Positions 1-10,815 are shown, counted from the stretch's first letter. The stretch is 64,000 bases of DNA from Vombatus ursinus (GCF_900497805.2 NW_020954556.1:58780237-58844236), one strand, 5' to 3'. Translations and numbers: made by a program. The notes: generated by a model not told the origin, from the letters alone.

Positions 1-689
1 TTCTCTGCTTACATTATCCAAGGGAAAGAATAGGGTTCTGGAAAGCTGCTGTCTGGCAGATGATCATTTTATTATAAACTTTGGGTCTTGGGGCACATCA
101 AATCCAGGGAAATTCTGCAGAGTAACAGGTACCCTGCATAATAGCATCTCTCCTAAAAACACTTTGCCCTAGCAGAGGTGAATAGGACTCTGCACCCCAT
201 AAATCTACTCCCTTTCCCTAAAAGGAAATTGTTTATAGGAACCAAAAAAATTAGCCACATACTGTATAAATAGATGTACAAATCACAGATGACACAGAGG
301 CACATTTTTCTCATTGATGGAAGCTGACCTTTTTCTTCAGATTCATTGCCAAAAAAGGAGGTGATCTGGAATGCCCACTAAGGTGAAACAATCCTCTGGG
401 GCGCAGCAACATTTCAAAGTGACACGATTAAATCGACACGCTTCTTTTGGCATGGGTAGTAGACCTTGCACGTCTCTCATCCAAATCTGCTCTAAGCAAG
501 GACGACTTTAGTTTTTTGTTTCATTGTTGTTGTTTTGCTATTTGTTTGTTTTTGAGACTGTACTTCCTGTCTTGCCCAGATGAGAAGATAGTGGCCACTC
601 ATGGTCCTGATCTCAATACAGACAGTCAGAGAAGTTTTAACCTGCTCTGTTTTTCCAACCTGGGTTGATCGGTCTCTCCTTAGGCAACT
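1..689. other. Unassigned AT-rich sequence
   Basis: No recognisable repeat family or coding signal. Open frames here are short and carry no family signature. A T-rich patch lies near 510-550. Confidence 0.5.
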
Positions 690-1217
690 TAGTGGTCCTC
701 TCATCTTTTACAGGAAACCTTTCCCAACCTCTTTTAATTATATTGCTTTCCCTATGTTAATTATTTCCTATTTAACCTGTATTTTGGGGCAGCTAGGTGG
801 TACAGTGGATAGAGTACTGGGCTTGGTATCAGGAAGACTCATCTTAATGAGTTCAAATCTGTCCTCAGACACTTACTGTGTGACCCTGGGCAAGTCACTT
901 AACCCCTGTTTGCCTCAGTTTTCTCATCTATTAACATGAACTGGAAAAGGAAATGGCAAACACACTCCAGTGTCTTTGCCAAGAAAACCCCCAAATGAGG
1001 TCATGAAGAATCAGGAACAAGTGAAATGATTCAATAACAAAATCCTTTATTTAGCTTGCTTTTTATATATTTGTTTCGTGTTGTTTCATCCATTAGATTT
1101 TAAGCTCCTTGAGATGAAGGACTCTGTCTTTTGCCTCATTTTGTATCCCCAGTGCTTAGCACAGTGCCAGACACATAGTAGGTGCTTAATAAATGTTTTT
1201 TAACTGATTGATTGATT
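690..1217 (+). repeat. L2-like LINE 3' end, split by a SINE
   Basis: The segment carries the L2 3' signature in order: a Cys/Pro-rich tract, 'ttaattatttcctattta', 'ttagattttaagctccttgag', 'tatccccagtgcttagcacagtgcc' style text and the terminal 'gtgcttaataaatg' with TGAT repeats near 1205-1217. A SINE at 785-1043 interrupts it, and the two halves read continuously once the SINE is skipped. It is noncoding and ancient. Confidence 0.75.
785..1043 (+). mobile_element. MAR1-like SINE (tRNA head, RTE tail)
   Basis: The element starts GGGGCAGCTAGGTGGTACAG, carries the B-box-like 'gttcaaatc' and the 'tgtgaccctgggcaagtcac' core, and ends with the RTE-type tail (CCAAATGAGGTCATGAAGA, then CAATAACAAAA). 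Target duplications of 9 bp with one mismatch (CCTGTATTT at 776-784, CCTTTATTT at 1044-1052) fix both ends. It sits inside an older L2. Confidence 0.85.
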
Positions 1218-2684
1218 GCTCCCAGGGGCTTGCTATACTAGTTTCAGACTTATTATGTATACCCATTTAGCCCTACTTCAGCTCAGAACTTCTAAACACA
1301 AGAGATCCACTAGCCTTAGCCTCTATAGCAGCAGGGAGATGATTTTAGTTTGTAGGGAAAGTGAACTTTACTCTTACGGGGCTCAAATTGTGTAATTACA
1401 TGAGTAATATGTATTCAGTTTTCCATATCCTGCCCAGAAAGGGAAGATTGAAAGCCTACATCTTTATATTCTATATACTTTGGATATGACACATTATAGA
1501 ATATATTGTTGATATTTGGGTTTGACGTTTCCTTTTTTTTTTTTTTTTTGCTTTGTATTTTGTGGGGAAGGAGGTAGGAGGAAGATGTAGAATTGCTTGG
1601 CCTAGCTATAAACCTAGTCTATGAAATTATCAAAATGAAGGTTCTTTCCCCCAAACATACCATTAGTCTAACCTAATGGGGCAACCCAACCCTTGGAATC
1701 AATTTTACAAATCTGAGGCTCTTGCTCGTGATCCTTGGCGTCCAGACCCCTTGTTTATTGCTTCCTCAGTTGTGCCCTGAAACATGGCTTGGTTCAAATT
1801 CTGTTCTCAACAGGGGTGGATGTCAGGATCTTCTGAAAAGAAAGTACAAGCCATCTCTTTTTCCTCGTAAGCTGCATCCAGGGGAGGAGAACTAGGCACA
1901 AAGTGGGCCGACTGAGCAGTGGGGCGTTGTGGATGCCAAACAGCTACATGAATTCTGCTAGAAGTTCAATCATCTACCACAAAAACGCTGTTCTTCCTCT
2001 TCCTTCTGCAGAGGCTCCGGGGCTCCAGGAGGAGCCTCCAACGGCTCGTGGAACTACCTCTTTCATCTGCCTGGGGCTCCCAGCATTCACCTCCTTGTCC
2101 TCACCCGGAGAGAACTTTCTTATCAGGGCTTTTTATTTGCCTTTTTTGCCTTTTTTTTTCCTTGCTAAAAAGTAATTCACAGTTTAGCTTTTAACTTGGC
2201 CTCAGTACATTAATGTATTCTTAAGGGTGCTATTAGTGTCTCAGACTATAATAGTCTGTTTCATTTTACTTTGTGTTTTAAAGGAGTGTGTAGCTTTGAT
2301 TTTTAGCTTTTAAACGAAATGCTTTCAAAAGCAAAGCAATCCCCTTGCAGGAAAGTAATGCACACACATGCACAAGCAAGCTTAAGTCCGAGGGGCTAAT
2401 CTGAGAAGTCAGAAAGGACCTTTCCCTTTAATGGATTACCCTAGGGATGCCGTGTTTCAGGGTACAACCTTGTAGCGTGGTCCCTTGTCACCTCCTGTTA
2501 CAGATACTTCAGAAGGTATACTGGAGATGCCCAAGCATGCCTGCAGTATAAAATTAATTCTTGCACTGATGATTCCTTTGCTCCAGACCTGACTCAAGTT
2601 CATGGCTTAGTTCACTGCCCTGAGCTATTCCTTGGGTCCGGGCCCTTTGTCCTTTAAAAGTAAAGTCATTCACACGGTGGTAGG
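1218..2684. other. Unassigned, low-repeat stretch
   Basis: About 1.5 kb without a repeat family I recognise, apart from a poly-T run near 1530-1550. A 90-codon frame at 1903-2175 has no domain, no splice context I can defend and a low-complexity end. I do not call a gene. Confidence 0.5.
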
Positions 2685-2860
2685 CTTAGAGCTGAAAGAG
2701 ACTTTAGGGGTGATCTAAGGTCCCAATTCCTCATTTTGTAAATGAGGAAACTGAGACCCCAAAAGTTTCAGTATTTAAGGTCATACAAGTGATATAGGAT
2801 TCAAACCCAGATCCTGTGGTTCTGATTTCAGTGCGCTGTCAACTGCCCCATGCTTAGATA
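2685..2860 (-). mobile_element. CORE-SINE, MIR3/THER-like
   Basis: Antisense copy with 'tagagctgaaagagac', 'aatgaggaaactgagacccc' and 'ggattcaaacccagatcct'. The antisense tail resembles CR1/L3 3' sequence, as known for MIR3-type SINEs. It is diverged and old. Confidence 0.7.
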
Positions 2861-3614
2861 TAGTGCACATAGATAAAGTTCCGTTTCCCTGGAGAAGGGC
2901 CTATAGAAAGGCCAAAGGACAATGCACATTGAATTACTAACATTAGAGGGAGACCCCAGAAGGAGCAGAGATAGGAGAGGAGAGATCCTCCTGAGATAGA
3001 GAACACAGAGAGACAAGGATCTATTCCCAGATGGATGAGTAGTTGGAGAAGGCTCATGAGAGGGATGATGCATAGGAAAAAACCATGAGAGAGAGGAGCA
3101 AGGCAAGACTTTTACCCTCAACAGGGCTTCATCCAGAGCAACCTTATAAGTCATCTGGATTGTAGAATGACGCTGATGTGCTTGGGTAAAGTTACTTGAT
3201 TCCTTAGCAGCTCAGGGTTCTTTTGCCTTGCAGAGTGACGCCATCCAAGGCAATGTTCAGGGATAGGCTGGTAAGTGTTTAACAATCAGCTTGGAAGTGG
3301 GAAATGTACACAGCACATACTTTTAAGTGGAATCTCATTAATAACTTTTTCCCCATCACTTTCTTAAGTCTAGACAATCAATAATACCATTGACCAAGTC
3401 CTGATTTGTGGTGTTTGCCAATTTCCAAGGCAGCACATTCACACTGAAAATTTAATACTCAGTTCTCATGAGCTAGCTCAAGCTGGCCCCAAAATATCCC
3501 CTTGAAATATTATGTAAAGAATACTAAATAGGTCCCTGGGGAAGCAAAGACCTACAAGAGAAGGTTATTATTTGACCATCAAGAAACTCAGAGTCATTTC
3601 CCTTTGTGAATTTG
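2861..3614. other. Unassigned sequence
   Basis: No clear repeat or gene signal. The minus-strand frames between 2828 and 3154 overlap the SINE and look like chance. Confidence 0.45.
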
Positions 3615-3657
3615 TGTGTGTGTGTGTGTGTGTATGTGTGTGTGTGTGTGTGTGTGT
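3615..3657. repeat. (TG)n microsatellite
   Basis: Near-pure TG dinucleotide tract with a single TA interruption. A minus-strand frame reading Thr-His repeats is an artefact of this tract. Confidence 0.95.
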
Positions 3658-4691
3658 AATGAGGGGTAGAGGACAGGGTCCTGGTACCACCAACAATAGT
3701 ACTTCTTAGAGGGTCAATATATAATATTAGTATTCCCTTCTTTCTACTATGTATATGATCCCAATTCTTTTCCAAAATCAAAGAAGCTGTCCCCAAGGCT
3801 TGATTGGCCCTGGGCACTAAGATTCAAATCTTTACAACTGACGTTGACACGGATTCCTGATGGCCTCAGTCTGTGTTGCTATGATTTTCTGGTTACCAAA
3901 GGGCACAAGAAGGCCCACCCACAAGAGTGACGCCCTTCAGATTTGGTTCATGTGCCCAAACCAGAGAAGTCACTACACCCTGCCTTGCCAATCAGACCAG
4001 TACGGTGATGACGAGGGGGCCGCATCTACCCAAGCTAAATATTATATCCTTGATGAATATCCTTTTTATGTCATGGCTAAGTAAATCTCCTTTTATTAAC
4101 TGCTGAATTACCTATGAATACTTTATTTCATTATGATATCCAATGTAAGCTGTCACGGGGCCACCCTGAGTCAGGCTCAGCCTACAATAGGACTACAATT
4201 CTGGAGAAATGTTAAAGTCCCTTGAGAATTAGGAGCCCCATCACTGAGGGAAGAAGAGTTGTGGTGATGGTTTGGTGGCTTGAGCATGAGTTCTTTGTAA
4301 TATTGTTGGGTTAAACAAATTTGTTTGATCCATATTTTGTTAGGTTGGTGCTTGATTAAGTGGTAAGGTTACTTGAGTCTATTCCTGGGGAAAATCAAAG
4401 ACAAACCATGGAGAAAGAAACAAGATAGAACTCAGACAGACCCAATGGGTCACATGTTACACATGTCACACTTTTGGTGCACTATGCACCTGCCTTCTGT
4501 GTATATGTATTTTTTGACTAGATAGGTGGTTTCATTATGTGTGCATATTAACACACATGCATATATTTACATGTATTTATGTATATATACCATATGTGTT
4601 ATCTTAGAATATTGCCTACTTCATACACACATATTTGTATGTACACATAATCGATCTATAGTCAACACATATATTATGTCTCTACATGACA
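3658..4691. other. Unassigned sequence with a 74-codon frame
   Basis: A plus-strand frame at 3860-4084 (starts MASVCVAMIF, ends DEYPFYVMAK) matches no family I know. The AT-rich sequence after it ('tccttttattaactgctg') could be a diverged LTR-type polyadenylation region, but I cannot see defined ends. Around 4530-4650 there are alternating purine-pyrimidine tracts. Confidence 0.35.
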
Positions 4692-4836
4692 TTTACAGTT
4701 GAGGAAACTGAGGCAGGCAGAGGTGAAGAGAGTTGCCTAGGATCACACAACTAGTAAGCATCTGAGGCCAGATTTGAACTGAGGTTTTCCTGACTCTAGG
4801 CCATGTGTTCTATCTACTTTTCCACCAGGTGCCTCC
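4692..4836 (-). mobile_element. MIR-type SINE fragment
   Basis: Antisense SINE: 'gttgaggaaactgaggca', 'cacacaactagtaagcatctg', 'gccagatttgaactgaggt', then the complement of a tRNA-like head. No tail or target duplication is visible. Confidence 0.7.
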
Positions 4837-6055
4837 AAAGAGTTCTCTCCTTTGCCTTAAGCCAGGCAAAGGGAGAATGCTAGATAGAAAGACTCTCATT
4901 GAGTACCCCAGCCTCAACCCTCAAGTTAAAACCTGAGCCCTCAAGTTCACTCCTCTAACCACCAAGTTTAACCCTTCAGGCCTTGGGGGTCCCCCTCATC
5001 ACAAAGAGGTTCTCCACCTTCCATTGGCACAGTATCTTATAGTGATCTCTAAGCTTTTCTATGTCCAGCAGAGATAGAAACAAAGTCTAGTGCATCTTCC
5101 TGGTGTCCTAGAGCCCCTAACATAGTAGAAGGACTGAAATAATTGACCCAATATTTAAGGCACATGGCACAGCCAGCCAGTAACCAGTAACAAGTTTCTT
5201 ACCAATGTGTGGTATGTTGGGTGCTACCAGGCCTTGGTATGTTCCTAGCCTGTTGTCCAGACATTAAGGTATCTATTCCACGTCACATTCCCCACGCCTT
5301 CTATGTGAGTTGCAGTTAGAGACAGATGCTCATTTAAGCACCAACCTGTTGGCAGTGCTATGAGAATGATCTAGAAATGTATATCATGTGTAGAGAGTAC
5401 TGGACGCTGAGACACACAGGTAGTATTTTCCATGTCCATCCCCCAGAAAGCATGTAGGACCCAGAAGGTCCTAGACTGGACCAATCTGCCTCTATTTTGT
5501 CCCTGACTACTCCTGGGAGTATACCCTATGCTCAATTTGTGCTAAACCTATTATATTTGAACATGGCTGAGATGAGAATGTCTTAGTGGTAGTTCTTGAG
5601 GAAATAAACAAAAAATAAACAAAACAAAACTTCCAAATGTAATGTCACAAGAGTGAATACTGGAAGAAAAAATGCTTTTCCATTGAAATCAATGAGATAG
5701 GTTGCTTTCCTTTGAAAGGACTCATGGCCAAACCTAACTGTGAACCCATCTTCATCCTTCAAGACCCAAGATCTATTCCAGATCAGAAAACCAGCTATGC
5801 TAAGATCACTTGGACCTTACAGTAATCTGAAATCACCGCATCCTAGCTCGGCTGTGATGGGCCAGTCTTTGCCCTATCTCGCTCTTACAATAGGTACAGC
5901 TCAGCATTCTCTCAGCCAGTCAGGAGTCAAGGTTTTCTTTATGTACATAGAATAGGTCTGTCTCCACTCTCCCCTCTCCCCAACAACAAAATCACTATAA
6001 AGAATGTGCCTGCCAAGCTTGATAATCAGTTCTAAGTCTCTAATCTAAGTCACAA
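4837..6055. other. Unassigned, low-repeat stretch
   Basis: About 1.2 kb with no repeat family recognised. The 71-codon frame at 5740-5955 has no domain. Nothing supports an exon. Confidence 0.45.
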
Positions 6056-6170
6056 CATCCATGATCTCATTTCCTTATCTATAAAATGGAAGTAATAAAA
6101 GCTGAACTGTTTACTTTCCAACATTGTTGTTAGAATCAAATTAAATAAGGAAAAAGAAAATGTGTTTTAT
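6056..6170 (+). mobile_element. MIR-type SINE 3' half
   Basis: Carries 'ctcatttccttatctataaaatgg' type core and the 'ttgttgttagaatcaaatt' segment of MIR. The head and terminal part are missing. Confidence 0.55.
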
Positions 6171-6506
6171 CCATAAAGGACAATATTTGTGAGCTTTTGA
6201 GATCAGGCCTCATTGTGGTAAAGACAACAAATTATATAAGCAACCAGGAAAAATTACCTTCAAATATGAAAGAAAGAAAATTTGTGGAACACAAGATTAT
6301 TCTGCACCCACCAGAAATCACACAGACTTCTTTGAACTTTTCCATCATGCCCTCAATCCAAGGTACCTCTGTTCCCTTCCTCTCCTCCCTTACTTTTTGT
6401 GTTGTTGTCTTTTGTGTGTTGTCTTCTCCCATTAGATTGTAAACTCTTGAAACCAAGGATTGTCTTTTTTTTTTTGCTTTTTAACTTGTATCTGTATCCC
6501 CAGTGC

Positions 6507-6552
6507 TTATATATACATATATATATGTATGTATGTATGTATATATATATAT
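6507..6552. repeat. TATG/TA microsatellite
   Basis: Short alternating TATG and TA units between the L2 half and the L1 fragment. Confidence 0.85.
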
Positions 6553-6840
6553 GACTACAACAATGTAAATGGAAAAAACAGCCATAAAAAATAAAAAATG
6601 AATGTTGCGAAATTATAAAGAACAATTTTGGCTCCAAAGAAAAGATACCAGAAGACACCTCCTTCTACTCATTTGCAAAGATGGATGGTCCATGGGTGTA
6701 GAAAATTGCATATGATACCAGATTTTTTCAAATTATTTACCAGCTTTGTTGATTATTTTCTCTTCATTCTCTTTTTTTTTTAAGATTTTTTTTTTTTGTT
6801 ATAAGAGATTGATCTTTGGGAAGGGGAAAAGGAAGCAATA
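6553..6840 (+). mobile_element. LINE-1 3' UTR fragment (marsupial type)
   Basis: Shows the ordered blocks 'gactacaacaatgtaaatgg', 'gaaattataaag', 'ggctccaaagaaaagata', 'gcatatgataccaga' and a T-rich stretch, which I recognise from marsupial L1 3' UTRs. The same blocks occur at 25.9 kb and, reversed, at 43.3 and 63.1-63.6 kb. No ORF2 sequence remains. Confidence 0.6.
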
Positions 6841-6903
6841 CAGAGTTTAGCAGAGTGCCTGGAATATATTATGTGCTTAATAAATGTTGATTGATTGATT
6901 GAT

Positions 6904-7051
6904 TATTGAGAGGGAAATCTAGTTGATGTAAGAACAAAATATAGTGATAAAAATCTATTTTAAAAAATTGTATGGTGTTCTCCCTCTCGATAATATTTTG
7001 CAAAAACTGCCATACTGTGCTCAGTTTCTCTCTTTCTCTCCCTCTCCTCTC

Positions 7052-7082
<31 letters not shown>

Positions 7083-7564
7083 TTGTCCTTGAACATGTAA
7101 TACCAGTAGCAACTTTTTTTTTTATTTCTGCAGATGTAGTCCTCTCTTTCATGCCTTACTTGAGGCTTTGAGTTTCTAATGGATAGAAAACTTGACTTAC
7201 CCTTCATAACTTAAAAGACATTCCAGAATAAGAGAAATGTTTGAGATCCTCGGTGAATCTGTCAGTTGACTTCCTTCTCAGAGAGTTTTTATCTCAGCCC
7301 CTCTAACTTTAGGCTTCTAATGAGTTGACTCAGCACAAGGAGCTTTCTAAAGACAGCTGGGTAGCTGCACATGCTAGAACCCCTCAAACTAACCTTAGGA
7401 AATGTCATAGGACTACAAGAGGTGACTCAACTCAATTCTGTGGTTGCAGTCAAATACCTAACAATGAAGGACCAATTCTCAGGGAGGGAATGCCTCACTG
7501 CTGTGCAAAAGAGGAATTACATCTGGTCTGTTTGACACTAGAGGACTGAACGAGGAGTCATGAG
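6904..7564. other. Unassigned; CT-rich tract at 7018-7083
   Basis: A (TC)n/(CTCTC)n low-complexity tract occupies 7018-7083. The frames reading Arg-Glu or Ser-Leu repeats across it are artefacts. The rest is unassigned. Confidence 0.6.
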
Positions 7565-7660
7565 TGGAAACTTTAAGGAGGAAGATTTGAGTTTAATATT
7601 GGGAACCATTTCTAATGATTAGATCTAATTTAGGGCAGGATGTTTCATTAGGTACTTTTC
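7565..7660 (+). repeat. CR1/L3-like LINE 3' fragment
   Basis: 'aaggaggaagatttgagtt' and 'gggaaccatttctaatgatt' match the sense 3' region of CR1/L3 copies. Short and diverged. Confidence 0.4.
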
Positions 7661-7674
7661 CCACAGAGAGATAA

Positions 7675-7845
7675 ATTAGTCAATTAGTCAGTCAAAGAGT
7701 ATTTATTAAGCTGCCAGGCACTGTGGTAGGTGCTGGAGATACAACAAAAAGCAAAAGACAGTCCTTGCTTGCAAGGAGCTCACAATTTAATGGGGGAGAT
7801 GTCATGCCAAAAACAAAACAAAACAAAAAAAACCTCCACACAAAT
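7675..7845 (-). repeat. L2-like 3' end, antisense
   Basis: Antisense L2 tail: 'gtatttattaag', 'gccaggcactgtggtaggtg', 'acagtccttgcttgcaaggag' and 'ctcacaatttaatggggg'. It is followed by a TA/CA microsatellite, and an internal part of what looks like the same copy reappears at 8650-8782. Confidence 0.75.
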
Positions 7846-7946
7846 TGTATACACATATTTACATATACACACTGTAGACACATGCAAACATACTTGTATA
7901 TGTATGTACATATATGTGTATATATAATATATATATGTACATATCT
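7846..7946. repeat. TA/CA/TATG microsatellite
   Basis: Alternating purine-pyrimidine repeats, including 'tatgtacatatatgtg', between L2 sequence and a SINE. Confidence 0.85.
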
Positions 7947-7974
7947 CTAATTTAGAGTCCCTATATATTTATGG

Positions 7975-8169
7975 TATTGTTTAGTCATTTTCGGTTGTGT
8001 CTGACTCTTCATGATCCCTTTCAAGGTTTTCTTGGCAAAGAGACTGGAATGGTCTACCATTTCTTTCTCCAGCTCATTTTACAGATGAGGAACTGAGTCA
8101 AATAGGGTTAAATGACTTGCTCAGGGTCACACAGTTAGCAAGTGACTGAGGCCAGATTTGAAGTCAGGT
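7975..8169 (-). mobile_element. MAR1-like SINE, antisense
   Basis: Starts in the RTE-like tail ('ttagtcattttcggttgtg', 'tgactcttcatgatcc', 'ttttcttggcaaaga') and runs to 'gaggccagatttgaagtcag'. The head is cut where a plus-strand SINE head begins, giving a head-to-head pair. Confidence 0.75.
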
Positions 8170-8250
8170 CAGTGGATAGAGCACCAGGCCTGGAATCAGG
8201 AAGACTTGAGTTCAAATTCAGCCTCAGACACCTACTAGCTATGTGACCCT
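8170..8250 (+). mobile_element. SINE head fragment (MAR1/WSINE type)
   Basis: Contains 'agtggatagagcaccaggcc', 'gagttcaaattcagcctc' and 'agctatgtgaccctg'. It lacks the first bases and any 3' tail. It abuts the reversed SINE at 7975-8169. Confidence 0.65.
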
Positions 8251-8254
8251 GATC

Positions 8255-8357
8255 ATAATCTATCATTAGATTATAAGTTAGAGCTATGTATATATCTGTA
8301 CATATATATGTATATATATATATATAGCTCTGATTTATGATCTAATAATAGATTTAT
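8255..8357. repeat. Imperfect inverted repeat with TA-rich loop
   Basis: Arms of about 31 bp (8255-8285 and 8326-8357) pair with a few mismatches around a TA/TATG loop of about 40 bp. The right-arm sequence also recurs in direct orientation at 8544-8578. No transposon family recognised. Confidence 0.65.
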
Positions 8358-8365
8358 AATTTATA

Positions 8366-8540
8366 GATTCTCGAAGAAGACCATGACATCAGGGAGATGA
8401 TGACATGACTTGCAATTGACTTTGTTTTGAGTGAGGGACGGCTGTGCAAGGTCACCAGCCCCACTCTCTCCTCCACAGCCATCTGGGTCCAGTGGACAGG
8501 TATTCATCAGGATGACTGGAGATAGCTCAGAATGCAATGC
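8366..8540 (-). mobile_element. RTE-tailed SINE, second marsupial family
   Basis: Contains 'attctcgaagaagaccatgac', 'gtgagggacggctgtgcaag' and 'ccatctgggtccagtgg'. The same family occurs at 21970-22128, and its 3' end resembles the end of the RTE-like LINE at 30.3 kb. Direct repeats of about 33 bp (8332-8364, 8544-8578) flank it. Confidence 0.6.
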
Positions 8541-8649
8541 ATAGATTTATAATCTAATAATAGATTATCTAATTTATAACTAATATATATGTTATATATA
8601 AAATCTCCAATGGGTGCGTATCTGTATGTTTATACACACACAAACATAT

Positions 8650-8782
8650 ACACACATGTTAGAGACAGTCAACAGAAGGAAGGCAAGCATTTGGGGAGAT
8701 GAGGCAAGACTTTCTGTAGATGGTGAGATTTTAGCTGAGACTTGAATGAAACCACAGAAGCCAGGAATCTCTACTATATCAT
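8650..8782 (-). repeat. L2-like internal segment, antisense
   Basis: 'gagattttagctgagacttg' and 'gaagccaggaatc' are the antisense of the L2 region just upstream of the 3' UTR. Probably the continuation of the L2 at 7675-7845, pushed apart by later SINEs and microsatellites. Confidence 0.65.
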
Positions 8783-8879
8783 TGGTGACAAGTAACCATA
8801 AAGCTCCTGAAAAATTCCAAGGGAACCTATGGCCTCCAGAACCGAGACATACTGAAAATGTAGATGAAGGTATATTAGA

Positions 8880-8992
8880 AACTGCAGATGTATGTTTAAT
8901 GAGGAACAAGTGTGGTTCTAAGTGCCTATCTAGAGGCAGAGGGATGGATCAGATGACCTCACAAAATCTACCTCAGCTCTGATTCTATAATG
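8880..8992 (+). repeat. CR1/L3-like or MIR3-like 3' tail
   Basis: 'ggatcagatgacctcac' and 'cagctctgattctataatg' match the L3-type 3' tail shared by CR1/L3 LINEs and MIR3 SINEs. Too short to decide between them. Confidence 0.45.
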
Positions 8993-9437
8993 ATTTTTAG
9001 AGCCACCGAAATAAGAACCCTCCCTCCCTCCCCCCACCGTCTCTTTTCTATTGACTTACAGGCCTCAGTAAGACACATGGCTTCTGTGAAGATTCATTTT
9101 GGCTTGAAACATGAAAGATTAATTACCTCTAAGTTAAAACCTGTTTGCCTACCTCTTGAAGATTTTCTTCTCAGATAGATTTGAACTCTGCCAACCCTCT
9201 TTTCTTTTTTTTTTGCTTCCTGATGCATGTAAATTACTGTCCTGTGCTCCTCAAAAACCAGTTCCACAGTGTTAAACTAAGGTTCTTGGTAAATTGAGGA
9301 TACCACGAACACCAGACCAAATCGTTAAAGGTAGTTCCATGCATGTTACCCTTCCTTTCCCAATTATCTTCAAAAAATAAATATTCCTTAAATTTTTGTA
9401 AATTAGTGTTAATGAGGCACATGTGCCACCTTCTATA
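8993..9437. other. Unassigned sequence
   Basis: No repeat or gene recognised. It ends at the terminal inverted repeat of a Tigger1-like element. Confidence 0.45.
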
Positions 9438-10277
9438 GGCATATCTTGGAGATTTTGAGAGTTCAGTTCCAAACCACCACAATAAAGCCAATATCACAAT
9501 AAAGTGACTCACATGTATTTTTGGTTTCTCATAGAAAAATTATGTTTCCACTATAATGTAGTCTATTAAGTGTGTAATAGTATTATGTTTAAAAAATGCA
9601 CATATTTTAATTAAAAATACTTTATTGCTACAAAATGCTAACCATCATCTAAGCCTGCGGAAAGTCATCATTTTTTTTGCTGGTGGAAGGTGTTGCCTCG
9701 ATGTTAATGGTTGCTGACTGATCAGAGTGGTGGTTGCTAAAAGTGGGTGGCTTTGACAGTTTCTTAAAATAAAAAAAAAAACAATGAAGTTTGCTGCATC
9801 AATGGACTGTTCCTTTCACTTGAACACTGAAAAGCCATGGGAGGGTTATTAATTGGCCTTATTTCAATCTTGCTATGTCTCAGGGAATAAGGAGGCCTGA
9901 GGAAGGGTGGTGGGGGGATGGTCTGGTTGGTGAAGCAGTCAGAACACATATAACATTTATCAATTAAGTTCACTGTGTTACATGGGCATGGTTCATGGTG
10001 CCCCAAAACAATTACAATAGTAACATCAAAGATCACTGTTCACAGGTCACCATAATAGACAGAATAATAAAGAAAAGGTTTGCAATATTGTGAGAATTAC
10101 CAAATTGTGACACAGAGACACAATGTTAGCACATGCTGTTGAAAAAATGGCACCCATAGACCTATTTGAATCAGGGTTGCCACAAACCTTCAATTTGAAA
10201 AAAAAAAAAAAACAAAAGACAAACAAACCCTGCAATATCTGATAATAAAGCAAAGCACAATAAAATGAGGTAATGCC
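9438..10277 (-). mobile_element. Tigger1-like (pogo) DNA transposon, internally deleted
   Basis: Both ends match the Tigger1 terminal repeat (GGCATATCTTGG at 9438; the complement of GGCATTACCTCATTTTATTG ends at 10277). A TA precedes the left end. On the minus strand the 5' part reaches the transposase start (MAFQCSSERNS, cf. MASKCSSERKS in Tigger1) and jumps straight to the transposase C-terminus (ATTTLISQQPLTSRQ, then PPAKK). The roughly 2.4-kb element is thus reduced to 840 bp, keeping both ends but no catalytic DDE core. It may have been mobilised as a MITE. Comparison with Tigger1 is from memory. Confidence 0.8.
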
Positions 10278-10564
10278 GATATTTCTACCTGTTCTCAGTG
10301 CTGAATAGGTTTTTTACTTTTCCAATCAGCTGACTTATCATGGGGAAATAGCGACTAAAGTACAAAAGCCATGCACACATACCATTCCGTCTGGTGCTGG
10401 CAGCCTTATCATATCTGAGAAAGAAAACAGCAGTCAAAAATAACTGCTGAAGGCAGATTATGGGTTTGGTTTGGTTTAGTTTTCCTGTTGGGAGTCATTA
10501 AGAGCAGAAAACATTCTTGTTGGGGATTATAAATTATGAACTATGATGACTTTTCCCCGTTAAT
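10278..10564. other. Unassigned sequence
   Basis: No repeat recognised between the Tigger-like element and the MIR copy. Confidence 0.4.
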
Positions 10565-10815
10565 TGAATTCAATTCAACAATCATTTATAAGTAAGCACC
10601 TACTAGGTGCCAGGCACTGTGCTAAGTGCTTTATAATAATTATTTCATTTGAGATAATTGGAGGTAGGTGCTATTATTATTTCCATTTTACAAATGAGGA
10701 AACTAAGGTAAACAGAGGTTAAGTGACTTGCCCAGGGGTCACACAGTTAGTAAGTGTTTGAGGCTGGATTTGAACTGAGGTCTTCTTCTATCCACTGTGT
10801 TACCTCCCTGCCCCA
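10565..10815 (-). mobile_element. MIR (THER1-like) SINE, near full length
   Basis: Antisense MIR with terminal 'cacctactaggtgccaggc', 'ctattattatttccatttta', the conserved core 'atgaggaaactaaggta', 'gacttgcccaggggtcacac' and the tRNA-derived head ending near 10815. Confidence 0.85.

Larger units (their letters stand above)
6385..6903 (+). repeat. L2-like 3' end split by an L1 3' end
   Basis: L2 text runs 6385-6510 ('attagattgtaaactcttg', 'gtatccccagtgctta') and resumes at about 6845 ('gcagagtgcctgg', 'atgtgcttaataaatgttg', then TGAT repeats). The gap of about 335 bp holds a TATG microsatellite and an L1-type 3' UTR, so the L1 fragment landed in an existing L2. Flanking AGTGCTTA and AGAGTTTA may be a worn target duplication. 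Confidence 0.65.

Noticed and set aside
785-1043. tRNA genes at SINE heads
   Set aside because: The tRNA-like boxes belong to SINE heads; no cloverleaf with anticodon arm and acceptor stem can be drawn.
3860-4084. 74-codon frame as a small host gene
   Set aside because: No family resemblance, no splice or promoter context, and its flank may be a diverged LTR-like region.
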